The position numbers and the translations under genes were made by a program. A stretch of DNA of 64,000 nt, taken from the NCBI GenBank assembly GCA_964017195.1, contig OZ024892.1:10896866-10960865 (forward strand), given 5' to 3'. This document shows positions 13,401 to 24,311 of this stretch, in pieces. The number at the start of each line of letters is the position of its first letter. Positions within the stretch are counted from its first letter, which is position 1. The notes below the pieces were generated by a model. It searched no databases. It saw only the letters and a list, made by a program, of their open reading frames with translations, and was not told the origin of the DNA. The DNA comes from Siderastrea radians. Its lineage: Eukaryota > Cnidaria > Anthozoa > Scleractinia > Rhizangiidae.

Positions 13401-14846
13401 TGACAGTTCCTTTTTGCATGATTTCGAAGACGTTGTCTATATGGTTCAGTATAAATATTGTAATTTTGAAGAGCGTCTGTTTTGTTTAACCCAGATTCAA
13501 CGTTTGGATTAACTGAGATATTGGCTTTTTTCGCCGTTATGTTAAATGACGACCTGAGCTGGTATCAAAGAAAATGCCTCAGTTATGCCCTGTAAAATTA
13601 TCATACGGTTTTTCAGTCGAGTGTCTTTCGGCTTTTGAAATACATCAGAAATTTGTCTTTGATGTCATTGATCAAACTGAATCACGTGGTACACCTATTT
13701 TCACGTCGCAATCCGCGAATAGAGTTGAGAGTAAAGTATAAGTGTTTGTAGACAAAGGCAATACATTGCCGCTTTGAGTAAACTTCTGCGAAAAACTGCA
13801 AAGAACGCGTTTAAGACTCAACCACGCCCACAAGAAACAAAATCGTCAGCGGACTTTGCTTTCTCCAAGTTTCAAAGGTAAGAGTCAAACCACACCAGGT
13901 GTAATTAAATGAAAACTGACATTAATTGTTCAACATCAGTTCAGTTGCAAGATTTGATCCTGCTCCAATTTGCGTTCATGGCGCCGTTTTCCTCACTTTG
14001 AAAAATGAAATTTTAGGGGTAACGCAACCTATAAAAATCTGGGAGGATTTTGCTGTCCGGGGCATTCAGAAATAAAGCCCTTGGCTTCAAATTGTCCTCA
14101 GGACATCATATTTTCTCTTGAAACTTCTTTACTCGTGTAAGTATTCATTTTTGGCACAATTTGCGCCCCTAGTTAGTTACGAGTCCGTGTGGGGCGACAT
14201 TTGAGTGGATTAATTGTTTTTTTACATAGGCAACTCTTGGATCATTTCATTCACATTTTTAGTCACAGGAAAAGGTTTATTGGAACCAATTTCAACTTCG
14301 GGCTTTTCTGTAGAAGTGAAATCTTGAAATGAACTCTACACAAGGAAAAAACGATTATATTAATTCAGTTATCTAAGACTTTTATTAAAGCATCCCCCTT
14401 TACAGTATAGTTTTAAAAGCTAAGCAATCATCTAAAACGGCGTTTTTACGGCCATTACATTTGTTTGCTTGAAATCTGCTTTAATCTCAACAACAAAAAT
14501 ATTTGTATTCTCTTAGCTGAACTGAAAAACTAGTATTTGTTACTTAAATGCCAAGACCATGCTAAGACAGCTTTCTGGTATAAAAAGTGTACGAAAATGG
14601 TCTTGTTTTTTTTTAAAAAGTTCTTCTTAAGTCCCTCTTAGGTTTATGTTGCGTATTTCGCCAATTCATTACACTTCCACAAAAGCTGTAGAAGTTTAAA
14701 GTTGGCTTGTTTGATTACAAATATCCTCTGGTATAAAAAACTTCAGTGCAGTTAACACTCAAGCTCAAGCACCCTTACGCCTTTATAGCCTTAATCCCCT
14801 TATAGGTAACTGTTTCTCATGCGCATGCAATACGAGGCACAGAATC
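13401..14846. other. 3' flank of FReD copy B
   Basis: No coding exon was found. From about 13900 the sequence is a diverged relative of the 3' flank of copies A/C (about 5890-6775), for example the shared GGATTTTGCTGTCCGG and TTCAGAAATAAAGCCC motifs. B is therefore an older paralog than the A/C pair. Confidence 0.6.
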
Positions 14847-14998
14847 TTAAAAATTTTGCGGCCTTATCTTCATCGCTGACCTCTTGACAGAGTAATAGGC
14901 ATTTTTCCAGCGGTACCAATTCATCCCTTGAGTACTGGTCTTGCCGTTAAGGTACAGGCCATTCAGGTTGGAATGGTGGCAATTGTTGTACCACCAGC
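14847..14998 (-). pseudogene. FReD copy B, 3' part of last exon
   Basis: Minus-strand continuation of the exon interrupted at 43165. It reads [18 protein letters not shown] and ends at a TAA (14847-14849) after PQNF, the normal FReD C-terminus. Bases 14993-14998 (ACCAGC) are the target-site duplication also present at 43165-43170. No lesion other than the Polinton insertion is seen in this gene. Confidence 0.9.
14993..14998. repeat. Target-site duplication, left (ACCAGC)
   Basis: Six bases identical to 43165-43170 directly abut the AGTAGTAAAC end of the Polinton. Six bp is the expected Polinton TSD size. Counting one copy only, the interrupted FReD exon stays in frame, which fixes the element ends to the base. 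Confidence 0.95.
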
Positions 14999-15449
14999 AG
15001 TAGTAAACCGGGCCCATATGGGCAAATAGCTGGCTTCTGATTGGTCGAGAGCATACGGCCTCTGATTGGTTGTTGGGTTGCCCCTAGTAACCCCCCACTG
15101 ACAATAAGGGATAGTGGGCTCAAGGGGAAGTCACATGACCGGAACCGGAAGTCATGTGACCGGAACCGGAAGTGACGTCACCGGAACCGGAAGTCACATG
15201 ACCGGAACCGGAAGTGACCGGAAATGTGAAGGTCACGTGATTTGGGATGGGAAACCGCTGACCAGTAGATCGTGGGCTCAGATTAAGAAAAGAGAGGACA
15301 TTTCGTGACGCTGACATGACGTGCCCTCTGGCTAGGGTAGAAAACCGCTGACCAGTGGTAGAAAAGGGATGGCGGGCTCAGGGTGGGGAAAAACCGCTGA
15401 GGAATGCGGGCTCAGAGTCCAAAGTCCAATTCAGGCACCGGGGGAAGGT
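14999..15449 (+). repeat. Polinton left terminal inverted repeat
   Basis: Matches the reverse complement of 42747-43164 with a few indels. It contains tandem CCGGAACCGGAAGTGACG-type units (four on this side, two to three on the right) and repeated GGAAAACCGCTGACCAGT-type units. These direct repeats inside the TIR explain the length difference. Confidence 0.9.
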
Positions 15450-15489
15450 ATAAAAAGGCAACCAGAGGGGTTAGGTGATTGTTGTCACC
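15449..15489 (+). promoter_or_regulatory. TATA box and leader of first Polinton gene
   Basis: TATAAAAAGG at about 15449 lies immediately inside the TIR and about 40 bases before the ATG at 15490, as at other Polinton promoters in this element. Confidence 0.55.
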
Positions 15490-15513
15490 ATGAGTTTGTA
15501 CATCCTTCGGAAG
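15490..15513 (+). pseudogene. 5' stub of first penton-like gene
   Basis: ATG followed by S-L-Y-I-L, matching the M-S-F-Y-V-T-L start of the paralog at 27695, then broken by a DNA transposon. The body of the gene resumes after about 21677. Confidence 0.6.
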
Positions 15514-15533
15514 GGAAATTTAGTTCGCGCATG

Positions 15534-16344
15534 CGCTTTAGGCGGGATATCGGGTTAATTATTTTTTCGTCTAGTTAATGCAAGACTAAATATTTACATA
15601 AAATTTGCGTCCATAGCAACCGGATTGCTTTCTCTTCTTTTAACCAATGAAATCTCGCCATGTAGGTAATGTATGCAAGACAGAAAAATCATAGCGGTTC
15701 AACGGGGTTCAATGGAGCGGACATGATCGAAAATTTGAGGAAAATCGGTTGAATTATTCCGGAGTTCGGGTAAAAAGCGTCGCTATGGTGGACTTTTTGG
15801 ATTATACTGTGTGGAAATGGACAGAAATGTTCAGTTGCTGATTGTGAAAGCCCCGAATTTTTCCCAGCAAAACTATCGTGGACTGAGAAGATGTCGAACC
15901 TTCCCTTTTCAAGAAACGAGGTAGGTGTTTTAATCCGAATTGTTCTTAACACCGTTTCAGCCGCACTTAATATCGAAAGATCGACCGTTGAGCGGCTCCA
16001 TTTTGAATGTTGGTCGCAAACAGATTGGAACAAAGAGCTTATTTTTGATAGTGGAGGCGCAGCCTTGATTCCTAAAATGTGACAACATTTATTTCATTTG
16101 GTTTAGAAGTTAATTTACAAGCACAGCGTTCCTTCAGCCCAGTCAAAATGACAATAGAGGCTATTTACATCGCTGCGAAGAGTGAAATTAAACCTTCGTT
16201 CACACCCTGCATTTCTCACTTTGATCATTATGCTGAATTGTTTTAATTTTCCAAGCATCCGCGCAGGATATTTTGCTCCAGCCCATGAGTAAGCTTAGTT
16301 TCTACGATTTCTTTTTAAGTGAGTTGCAGTTGAAAACAACAGAT
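15534..16344. other. Transposon non-coding left part
   Basis: No gene supported. Overlapping antisense open frames at 15689-16082 have no recognisable features. The stretch lies between the left TIR and the 3' end of the minus-strand transposon gene. Confidence 0.5.
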
Positions 16345-19300
16345 TCATTCGTTTGCTTTACGTTTTAAATTTCTTTCTTTAGGTTTTGGGGCCTTTCCTG
16401 CGAGTGTGGGACTGGTGGCAATATGGTGGTTAACAAGGATTTGCCGTAATCACACGTCTTGTTTTTTTACGTGATCAAAGTGTTCAGATTGGATGTTAAA
16501 TTCTGAGTGGATTCCTTCAATCCCTTGCTCGCCATAGAATCCAAGGCCCATGTGCCATTTTCTAAGAAATGAGCAAACATGGTCTTCCAACATGTGAAGC
16601 TTCGGTGTTATTGTCATCTGTGGGAAGTTTTCGCGAATGAACTGAAGGAACTTGTCAATGTCTGCCTCTGAAACAAGAAAATCGAGTTGTCAGGTTTATA
16701 TGCATTTACTTTTAGTTTGTTTTGATTAATTTTGTTTTCAACAACTAAATTTATTTAAGAGGCATTCTTACCTAGATTATTAATCCTCCCATCACTGAGA
16801 TAGTCTGCACTGTCATAAACAAAGTGGCAGGCAGCAAATAGCTTGAATAGCTGTTCAAATTTGGTGCTTATTTCAATTGCCTCAGAAATCAAGGAAGGGG
16901 AGAGCTTCTCTGTTTTTGAGACAATTCCATGGCATAGCTTAGTTATGTTGTTTTCCTGTAAACAAAAGAGAAAAGGGTTTCGTGGAAGGCAGACCATAAC
17001 AATAGCATATAACATATACTATAGTATTCTTCAAATATGCACGTGCCTTCCCTGTGAGAAATATATTACCTTACAGCAAGTATGTACATGGTTGCCAATA
17101 AATGATTTTCCATGATAGGCTTGCCTCTCCACATTCATTTCTTTTAGTGACGCATCAAGTTGTTTAGTAAGGGGTCCTTCTGACTTCTCCAGGGCAGCCA
17201 ACTCCATTTGATCGTCTGCAAGCTTCTCCTATGATGAGAAGCCAATTTCTCAACATGAGCTTATAAGAGTGTAAAGAAACAAACCTCAGCCTAATGTCAG
17301 AGCTATAAAAAAAGCAATTTGCTCAGTCTGAGCTTGGAACAGAAAAAGTGAACAGAAAATTAGAAATTATTATTATTCATAGATATTTGCTTTTGTTACC
17401 TCATTCCTTGCATTTTCAAGGAGTTTCTCTATTTCATTCTACAATGTCGTAATGTAGGCAGGCATGATAGTGACATGAGAATGCAAGCTTTGCAAATCTA
17501 ATAACTCCTGTAAAGAGTTTGCTTTCTCATGAAACTGTCTAGCCTGACTACGATGTTGCTGTGCAGCTCTGAGTGCTAAGATCTTCTCATCTACCACAGT
17601 TTCTGGTAGCTGTTCGTTGTCCACAGCAAGCTGTAGTTGAATTTTTTTGTCAAGCTCAAAACACTGACCCTCTAGCTCGTCAAAAAGTTTCTTAAAAACA
17701 CCAAGGCTGATGTGAAGTCCAGGCACGCAAACCTGGGGAGTAATTGGTTCATCATTAATTTTGAGAAGGGTTGAAAGTTGACAAAAAGCATGTTGTATTA
17801 TAGTTACGTATCACCTCAAAAAGCAATTTAGTAATTATTAATTTATTACTTTGTCAAGATCAATGTCAAGCAGCCTTTCATGGATGACATTGTGGTAAAA
17901 TTTCTGCCGCGAAGTGCAGGAACCATCTTCTACAAACTTATCGTAATCTTCTTGAATAGCTTGTAGGGTTCGTCTTCCTACGTGGCCTCGCTGAGGATCA
18001 CTGCGCGGCAGTTGCATGGTTTGGTATGTTATTAGGCACCAGAGGCATGGGTATTTGCCTGTCAAAAATTAAAAAAAAGAAGAAGAAACAGTGATATAGA
18101 GAAATATTGGAACCTCTGACATGCAGATGTCAACTCTTATTAGATTAAGAAAAATTACTTCCTAGGACTTGCCTGAAGCTCCAGCTATCCCAAATACTTT
18201 GCAAAGGAACTCATAGTCCCCAAAGAGAAACACCACTTGCTTTTTGTCCCTAGTAAACAAAAGTAGCAGTGATTAAGTCATAGCATTTTAAATACATTTG
18301 CAGCTTCCTTTGCAAACATATCGTGCTAGATTCATGTAACCAACCTCCAAACAGCTTCCTGAAGGATGTTCACTTGGTGTTTATAACGCAGTAGTGCTGT
18401 TTTGAGATTGGTCCATGCATATGAGTCCTTTGCGTGGAACATGGCAAATACCACAGTATTTGTTTTGGAGTTGGGTTTATCCAAATTAGCAATTTGGAAA
18501 GCCATTTTAAATGACCCTCCTCCAGCATCACCACCAATTTTCAGGTGCACCTCACTTTCAGGAATCGCATTGTTCCACATCAGCCTTCCATTTCTGCCAT
18601 TTGAAGAGAATAAGATTTTAATAAAAGCGTGATACACATGAAATAGTAGTACCTTAGAGTGTTTCCATACTGCCTTTGGTAATTGAAAATTTCTTACTTT
18701 TGATTTTCATCCAAGTGAAGCTGAACAAATCTGTTGAGGTCAGCGATGTAACCAAATTCTGCCTCCTTGATTTCAGTGTCACACCCTGGTCTTTTAAACT
18801 CAAAGGGTACCATTTCACACACCAGATTTGCAGGGTCAGTGATGCTCTGAACCTGTTTCCGCTGATGCTTTTCGCTCTCTGATGCCAGTCCCCATTGTTG
18901 AAACCATCTGTAATTAATTTATATGTGAATCAGAGTAAGCCGAGGCTTGTTTTCATAACAATCATTCAGTTTAGGAGAATTAGGAAAGTGATTACATGGC
19001 ACAAAGTCTGTTAATTATCATAAATATTGTTAAAAGATAGGCATTACAGGGTTGTCTACGTATCTTACCTCCTAAGTTTTCTTAGCTTGTACCAGGTCTC
19101 TCCAAGGTCTGCTTTCATAGCGAGGACATCTCCCTGGGGAATTGTTATTTTAAACTCCTTACCCAGGCACTCCTTCAGTAAGGCTTCTCTTTCAGTTTTT
19201 TCCATAGCTTTAAGTTCATCCTTCAGCTGTATTCCCTCAGCACCACCACTAACAGCTGTCCTTGTCTCAGCTATTTCCTTTGATCTTTTCCTTGCAGTCT

Positions 19301-20607
19301 TCTGACTCACTTGGTCTGTGGGTTTCCTGGGGCGGGTTCTTTTCACCAATTCAAGAGGCTATGGGACAGATTTATATTTTGATCACTATATGCATAGGTA
19401 ACTACTGAACAAGAAAGAAAATATTCCTCCAAACTGTAGTAAATTTTCAAAACCTATTCACCTGTCCACCTGTCTTGAGAAGTGTTGTTGCCCCATCTTG
19501 AGATTTTGCAAGGAACTGGCGAATGATGAACAGCCCCACTTCCTCCTTGACTGAAGAAAATGCGTTGTTTGGGCTTTGAAGCAGTTGCTGAACAGTGAGC
19601 TGGCCAAAGGCAGGAGCTGGTACTGGTAAGGGATTGGCCTCAGCTGCTGGTAGATGAATTTCTGTTGGTATTTGTGGTGCTGCTTTTGCTGCTGTACGAC
19701 CAGGAGGTGGAACGTCTGGCGCTACTGTGTTGGATGGATGCTGTTCAGCTGCTGCAGTGTTTGGCTTAGGCTCGTGAAGGGTCAGTCTGTAGGCTGGAAT
19801 GGGAGGGGCAGGAGGGGTACAGCCTTCTTCTTGGTGTTTAGGGAGCCTTTGAAGTTTCATTGTTTGGCTGCATGTAGGGCATCTAAAATCTAACTCTGAA
19901 ATAATGGTTTGCAGTACAAACGGGGCGGGTTCTACAAATACTTTAGGGTCTTCCATGGCTGTCCGGCAAATTGGACATTGGGGACCACACATGGTTATAG
20001 AGAAAGAAAGACAACTAGCACAGAAAATGTGAGGAGTAGGGCATTTGGTCTGTACAGGCTGATCTAGGACTTCTTTGCAAATGGGACAAATGTACTCAAA
20101 CTTAATGTTTTCAACAAATAGTTCTGGGTAAAGTGGATCGACTCCCCTGTAGCTTTTAAGCTCTTCTACTTGCTGACAAAATAAATTTAAGTTTTCATTA
20201 GGTTGAAAACTCAAAGTTCCAGACATTCCATCCAGAATTTCGGACTCTTTGGCCGATGGTTTCACACCAGGTTTTGATTTTTTCCTACGGCCAGGTTTTT
20301 GCTGGTCTTTATAGGAATTACATAAAGCGCAATTCCCTGTTCGCTTGTGGGCCGGCCAGACATTGATGGCAACTCGTGTCCCCCCTCTAGAAGCTAGTTT
20401 GTAGCACTTGTGGCAGAATTTCGGAGGACATGTTTCTGGATCATCCTCGTGGACTTTAATACCAAAAGCTGAAAATAAAAGCTCTTCCCTATTAGCGCAA
20501 GGAAAGCTGTTCTCGTATCTGTCTTTGGATTTCATCAGCCGCTCACCACATATTCGGCAGAGAAGAGAGAGAATCTGTCGATGTTCTTCGAGGTTAAAGG
20601 TTGCCAT
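16345..20607 (-). pseudogene. RAG1-N-terminus/RING-like protein fused to putative transposase core, 10 exons, two nonsense codons
   Basis: Minus-strand exons, with visible GT-AG (one GC-AG) sites, are about 20607-19462, 19358-19069, 18907-18698, 18593-18345, 18249-18173, 18058-17850, 17732-17400, 17228-17070, 16955-16772 and 16667-16345. Phases agree throughout, giving about 1059 codons. Exon 1 has CRICGERL, CHKCYKLA, then a RING (CPICKEVL...CASCL...CPICR) and a CPTCSQ...KHQEEGC finger, an arrangement resembling the RAG1 N-terminal region. Later exons carry HLKIGGDAGGGSFKM, FLFGDYEF, YPCLWC, VPGLHISLGVF and GFYGEQGIEGIHSEF, a motif set I associate with cnidarian RAG1-like annotated proteins. 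The acidic residues could form a DDE site (inference). Lesions are TAG at 17439-17441 and TGA at 16450-16452; the latter fits CGA to TGA. Confidence 0.7.
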
Positions 20608-21656
20608 GTTGATACTACAAAGTACTTTGAAGTCGATACAATCACAGGCGAAATGTTATAAAGAAATTTTATTGAGAACATTGCAAATAAACGCGTTTAG
20701 ATTGTTTCATGTTTCAGGAAGAGGTGTGTGAAATTTTCCACACTTTTTAAAGGTATTTTACATACCAATTTTATTACGTGTGAGGCGAAGGACAACAAGA
20801 TGACAGAAGATAGAAGATGGGTCAAAATGTAAACAAAAGTGAAGCCCACTTGTTGTTTCAGAAAAGTTACAGGGAAGAATCGAAAAGAAGTAACAATGAA
20901 AAACCGAAAAGACAAAGATTATGTGTACTAGAAATGGAATATAGAATAATTTTACAACGGCGAATGGCATGTACACGAACATCTGATGCGTGGTTTCGCA
21001 ATTTCCCGCAACCTGATCACGCGCCTTCGGACTGGGGAAGGAAATGATCAAACTATCCGCGGCTTCATTCGTCTTTAATCTTCCATAAAGGAATACCATA
21101 GCTTGGTATTTTTTGCAATGATAATCAAGATATGTGGCATGAGCTTTAAATCCAAAATGAAAGCGAAATTTGGACCGAACTAAGCAAGTAATTTGAACTC
21201 GGACAAGAAATGGCCGCCATCTTAGCTAATTTTTAGTTAACTTATAGAGGTCATTACACCACTTTAACCAATTCGGATTAAAACGGGATGGTGCACGAAG
21301 GAAAGGCGAAAGATAGACTATAAAGCAAGCATATACCTTTATTCCAGAAAAAATTCCATAAAGCTACAAACAATAAGGGTTTACAGCATTGCTTTAAGGA
21401 CGTGATAAAACACTACGTCTCAAATCGCGACGCCTACAAACATCCGTCGCTTCTTAGAGCCGAAGAAGCTCCCCACTTTCACTTCAACATACATCGAGGT
21501 GACGAAAAACAGACACTGCGCATAAAATGCCTCTTTATTCAAGCTCTGCGCATATACTTTTTGTCTTGAGGTCGTCCGTGGGCTCCTCGAGTCAAAGAAA
21601 TTATTGAGCCCACTTCTTTATCATCCAGCGGATATCAGCGCCAAAATTTAATTTGA
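20608..21656. other. Upstream region of the nested transposon gene
   Basis: Holds the presumed promoter of the minus-strand gene (ATG at 20607) and the right terminal region. No coding sequence is supported. Confidence 0.5.
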
Positions 21657-21676
21657 CATGCGCGAACTAAATTTCC

Positions 21677-22746
21677 ACAGAAATGACCTCTGAAACAGCC
21701 GTGACATCACCCTCCTCAGTGATCAAGCACAAGGCACGGGGCAAAAATTTACCGCCAGACTTCCCCATTCACACTATCTAGTAGAAGATGATTGGGAAGC
21801 GGCCCTGGTTCATATCTCACACCCGGCGTTTAATCAACAATTGGAAGATCAAACCAAGCAGAATTGGACTCAAGAAGATAGTCAAAAACATTGGATGAAA
21901 ATAGATATCAAATACATGCCAAAACGTGCTGATGGAACGGCTCCCATTCAAGTCAGCAAACAAATCCATTTACCGCCAGGGTATTACCACAATTTGAAAG
22001 AAGCATGGATTGCCATCGCTTACGAAATGGAAAAACAACACATGGAAGTCATGATGGATATAGCCAAAATGGACGTGGACGATCAGGCTAAACGACAACA
22101 ACTAGCCACTCTCAACCTGGCTCAACCCTATGTGAAAATCACCAATACAGGCATCGCCCCCGAATTAGATTCACTGTATGTACTCATACCAGCCAACATG
22201 CAATTTGAAATGGAATGGAAATTCGCTCAACTGATGGGCCTTGTGAAAGATGGAACGCCAACGCAACAAATTGTCCAAGAAAAAAATTATCTGGTGAAAC
22301 ATATCGTGGATTACGACGATCGCCACAAATGGACACCCACCCTCGGTCCTGCAAACAAATATCCACCACATGGCATCGTGTCCGTCAGCTTTACTCATCC
22401 CGACTTCGATTATTACTTCTTCTTGGGTCCGAATCTCAGTCGACAACCATTTCCCACCACGCAAACGGTCAAACCACAAGAAGGACAACAACAATTGATG
22501 ATTTACACGGATCTCGTCGCACAGAGCATTGTCGGAAATCAACAAAAAGGTTTTTTACGTACCTTGGATGCCGGCAATACCGATCATCAGTTTGATACCA
22601 CGCAACGAATGTATTTTCCTCTTGGTAAAACCATCTTTGACAGCATTTCCATTGACATTCAAACAGCGAATGGACAGCCGGCTCCCTTCAAACAAGGCAG
22701 AACCATCATCACTCTTCAACTCTCCAGAAAAAGTCAACGGACATGA
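21677..22746 (+). pseudogene. Penton-like minor capsid paralog 1, 3' part after insertion
   Basis: A continuous frame from about 21709 to 22746 aligns by eye with paralogs 2 and 3. An early segment runs KFTARLPHSHYLVEDDWEAA, matching the FKIRLPQPLQ...GWQVGL region of paralog 3, and the C-terminus runs GRTIITLQLSRK, matching HTIVTLHFKK. The long middle is open. A TGA in the same frame near 21695 and the transposon just upstream separate it from its ATG at 15490. In Polintons this type of protein is a candidate single-jelly-roll penton (family knowledge); the jelly-roll assignment here is inference. Confidence 0.55.
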
Positions 22747-22869
22747 TAACTGCTTAGATTGCTTTAGTGAAGAACCGAGGAATAAAATGGCTTACCGCGA
22801 TCCGTAGGTGTTGCTTCCTTGACTGCTTGCTTGACTGCTTGCTGGCTTGGGAGTGAAAAATGGAATGGG

Positions 22870-23034
22870 ACGGTGGTTTTTTATAGAGAAACAAAGGGTC
22901 ACGTGGGAGGGTGATGAACCAATGAGAGGGAGTCATCCTATGGTCCTCAGGAGGGGGTGGGGGACTCCCCTCCCCCTCATGAGATGTCCCAGAGACTATA
23001 AAACAGATCGAACCTCGGGGTGAGTCATCCCAAG
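22870..23034. promoter_or_regulatory. Partial copy of the PolB bidirectional promoter
   Basis: Contains a minus-facing TATAAAA (about 22878-22884) and a plus-facing TATAAAA (22997-23003). A segment of about 45 bases ending at the ATG, and the segment around TATAGAGAAACAAAGGGTCA, are the reverse complement of the promoter at 38280-38480. It is therefore an inverted duplicate of the divergent promoter between the 38284 gene and PolB. The middle differs, with a different G-rich filler. The minus-facing side has no credible gene left. Confidence 0.75.
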
Positions 23035-23121
23035 ATGGTCTCTCGTCAAGACGACTTACTCCAAGAGTTTGAAGAATTTGACGCGGATCTCCCATTTTAT
23101 TGTGAGTCAAGGCTGCTGTGA
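23035..23121 (+). pseudogene. Truncated copy of the 38284 regulator-like gene
   Basis: A 28-codon frame starting M-V-S-R-Q-D-D-L-L-Q-E-F-E-E-F matches M-D-S-S-H-E-N-L-L-E-E-F-E-A-F at 38284, under the duplicated promoter, and then stops. It could be expressed as a short acidic peptide or be a relic. A GTGAGT donor-like site follows at 23102, so splicing cannot be excluded. Confidence 0.6.
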
Positions 23122-23244
23122 GTCAAGACAAATTATTTATAATCCACGTGCAAACTCAGTGTTGTGAGCTTTTTTATTTTAATTAAAAAAGAGTTGATGT
23201 TTTTACAAATGGTTGTCCGTGTCCATCTCTTGCCACGCGGGTCC

Positions 23245-23407
23245 TAGGAAAAATTGGAAAATCTATGTACAGATTGAAAAATTGAAAAGAAAAGCTATGT
23301 ACAGATTGAAAAATAAAAACTAAAAAATTGAAAAGCTATGTACAGTTTGAAAAAATAAAAACTAAAAAAGAAAGCTATGTACAGTTTGAAAAATAAAAAC
23401 TAAAAAA
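23245..23407. repeat. A-rich tandem repeats between converging genes
   Basis: Four copies of CTATGTACAG at about 31-42 bp spacing are separated by TTGAAAAATAAAAACTAAAA-like spacers. They lie just 3' of the minus-strand SLOG gene. Function unknown. Confidence 0.7.
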
Positions 23408-24097
23408 TTACAAATGAAAGTCTTCGAGCTCCAGGCGTAATTGATCAATGTTCTCGGGTAGACAGAACGTGCGATTGAATAAGGCTTGAATTTCTGCTCG
23501 GGTTTTGTCGTCCACATCACGGGATCCCACGATAGCACTGCTTTGATGAAGGGTCGGCTTTTTGGGACCCCAAGGGACAAATTGACTGCCAGTGACCAGG
23601 GTGGCGGCATTCTCGTTGACTTGGTAGTAATGGTCGGAGCGGTACCATGATTGACTGGGTATGTCAAAGAGATAGACGGGTTTGCCTTGATCCATGGCCA
23701 ATTGCACGGTCCAACCGGTGCCTCCTTTCACGCGTTTTTTATCCTGTTCCAAAATGCCAAACGCATAGAGGGTATGTGCTTTTTTGGCAATTTGATAATT
23801 GCGTTGCAACAATTGCAGGGTGTAAAAATGACTGGGCATTCGTTTTCCTAGTTTCTCAGCCGCCTGGTGAAGATGTGGGTTGGCCAGCATCAAGACTTCC
23901 ACGGTAGAAGGGGTGATGAAGGTGGCTCGAGGATGGTTAGGGGGGACCAGGACTTCCACTTGCATCCCAAACTGTTTAGCCATTTGTTCGACGAGTTCAT
24001 CGGTGCCTTTGGCTCCCCCGGTGTACACCACATGTCCATGGCCAATTTGGAGTTCCAAGACATCGTGTTCTCCAATCATGTCGATGTCTGGGGGCAT
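23408..24097 (-). CDS. SLOG-domain (DprA/LOG-superfamily Rossmann) protein
   Basis: 229 aa from the ATG at 24097; a later ATG at 24079 is possible. A TATTTAAG box at about 24133 lies a normal distance upstream. Visible SLOG features are VVYTGGAKGTDELVEQMA (residues about 24-40) forming the glycine-rich nucleotide loop, a central TLYAFGIL segment (about 109-116), and VKGGTGWTVQLAMDQGKPVYLF (about 123-144), the second conserved GGT/ExW-like block. SLOG proteins bind nucleotide-derived ligands or single-stranded DNA (DprA). In bacterial conflict systems they sense nucleotides and switch on effectors. Role in a Polinton is unknown: DNA-end or ssDNA handling, or ligand sensing, are both possible. 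The frame is fully open and single-exon, divergently transcribed from the GRF-finger gene. Confidence 0.7.
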   Translation of the reverse strand: MPPDIDMIGEHDVLELQIGHGHVVYTGGAKGTDELVEQMAKQFGMQVEVLVPPNHPRATFITPSTVEVLMLANPHLHQAAEKLGKRMPSHFYTLQLLQRNYQIAKKAHTLYAFGILEQDKKRVKGGTGWTVQLAMDQGKPVYLFDIPSQSWYRSDHYYQVNENAATLVTGSQFVPWGPKKPTLHQSSAIVGSRDVDDKTRAEIQALFNRTFCLPENIDQLRLELEDFHL

Positions 24098-24311
24098 GCT
24101 TTGAAAATGACGACTCAGGGACCAAGGGAGCTCCTTAAATAGGGACAAGTGACCAATGGGAACACGAGAGGATCAACTAGGGGTCATGACAAGCTGACCA
24201 ATGGGAACACGAGAGGACCTTATAGGGTCATAAAAAGCTGACCAATGAGAGCCAAGGGTCATGGGTATAAAAAGGCATGGGTGGTAGGGGTGAAAACAAC
24301 TTTTGAGCACG
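24098..24311. promoter_or_regulatory. Divergent promoter with repeated CCAAT units
   Basis: Three GACCAATG boxes (about 24151, 24193 and 24239) occur in roughly 45-bp tandem units that also share GGAACACGAGAGGA and GGGTCAT. A TATTTAAG box faces left (about 24133) and TATAAAAA faces right (24266-24273). This predicts coordinated transcription of the SLOG and GRF-finger genes. Confidence 0.7.

Larger units (their letters stand above)
15514..21676. mobile_element. RING/putative-transposase DNA transposon nested in the Polinton
   Basis: A perfect 20-bp inverted repeat, GGAAATTTAGTTCGCGCATG, starts at 15514, and its reverse complement ends at 21676. The interval splits a Polinton capsid-type gene and carries one multi-exon minus-strand gene (16345-20607). 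No target duplication was recognised, so the exact junctions may be off by tens of bases. Intron-rich coding and host-like composition contrast with the intronless Polinton genes on either side. The superfamily is not assignable from sequence alone. Confidence 0.65.

Noticed and set aside
15369..15578. Small frame spanning the left TIR into the nested transposon
   Set aside because: Crosses a transposon junction and is matched in the right TIR; not a gene.
15689..16082. Overlapping sense and antisense small frames at the left of the nested transposon
   Set aside because: No motif, no splice logic, lie between TIR and 3' end of the real gene.
19462..20607. Genuine RAG1 gene
   Set aside because: Only the N-terminal zinc/RING region is RAG1-like; the core motifs differ from RAG1 core and the gene lies inside a TIR-bounded transposon with no RAG2-like partner.
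24174..24302. Upstream extension of the GRF and SLOG frames without ATG
   Set aside because: Region is the CCAAT/TATA divergent promoter; the frames extend only through non-ATG codons.
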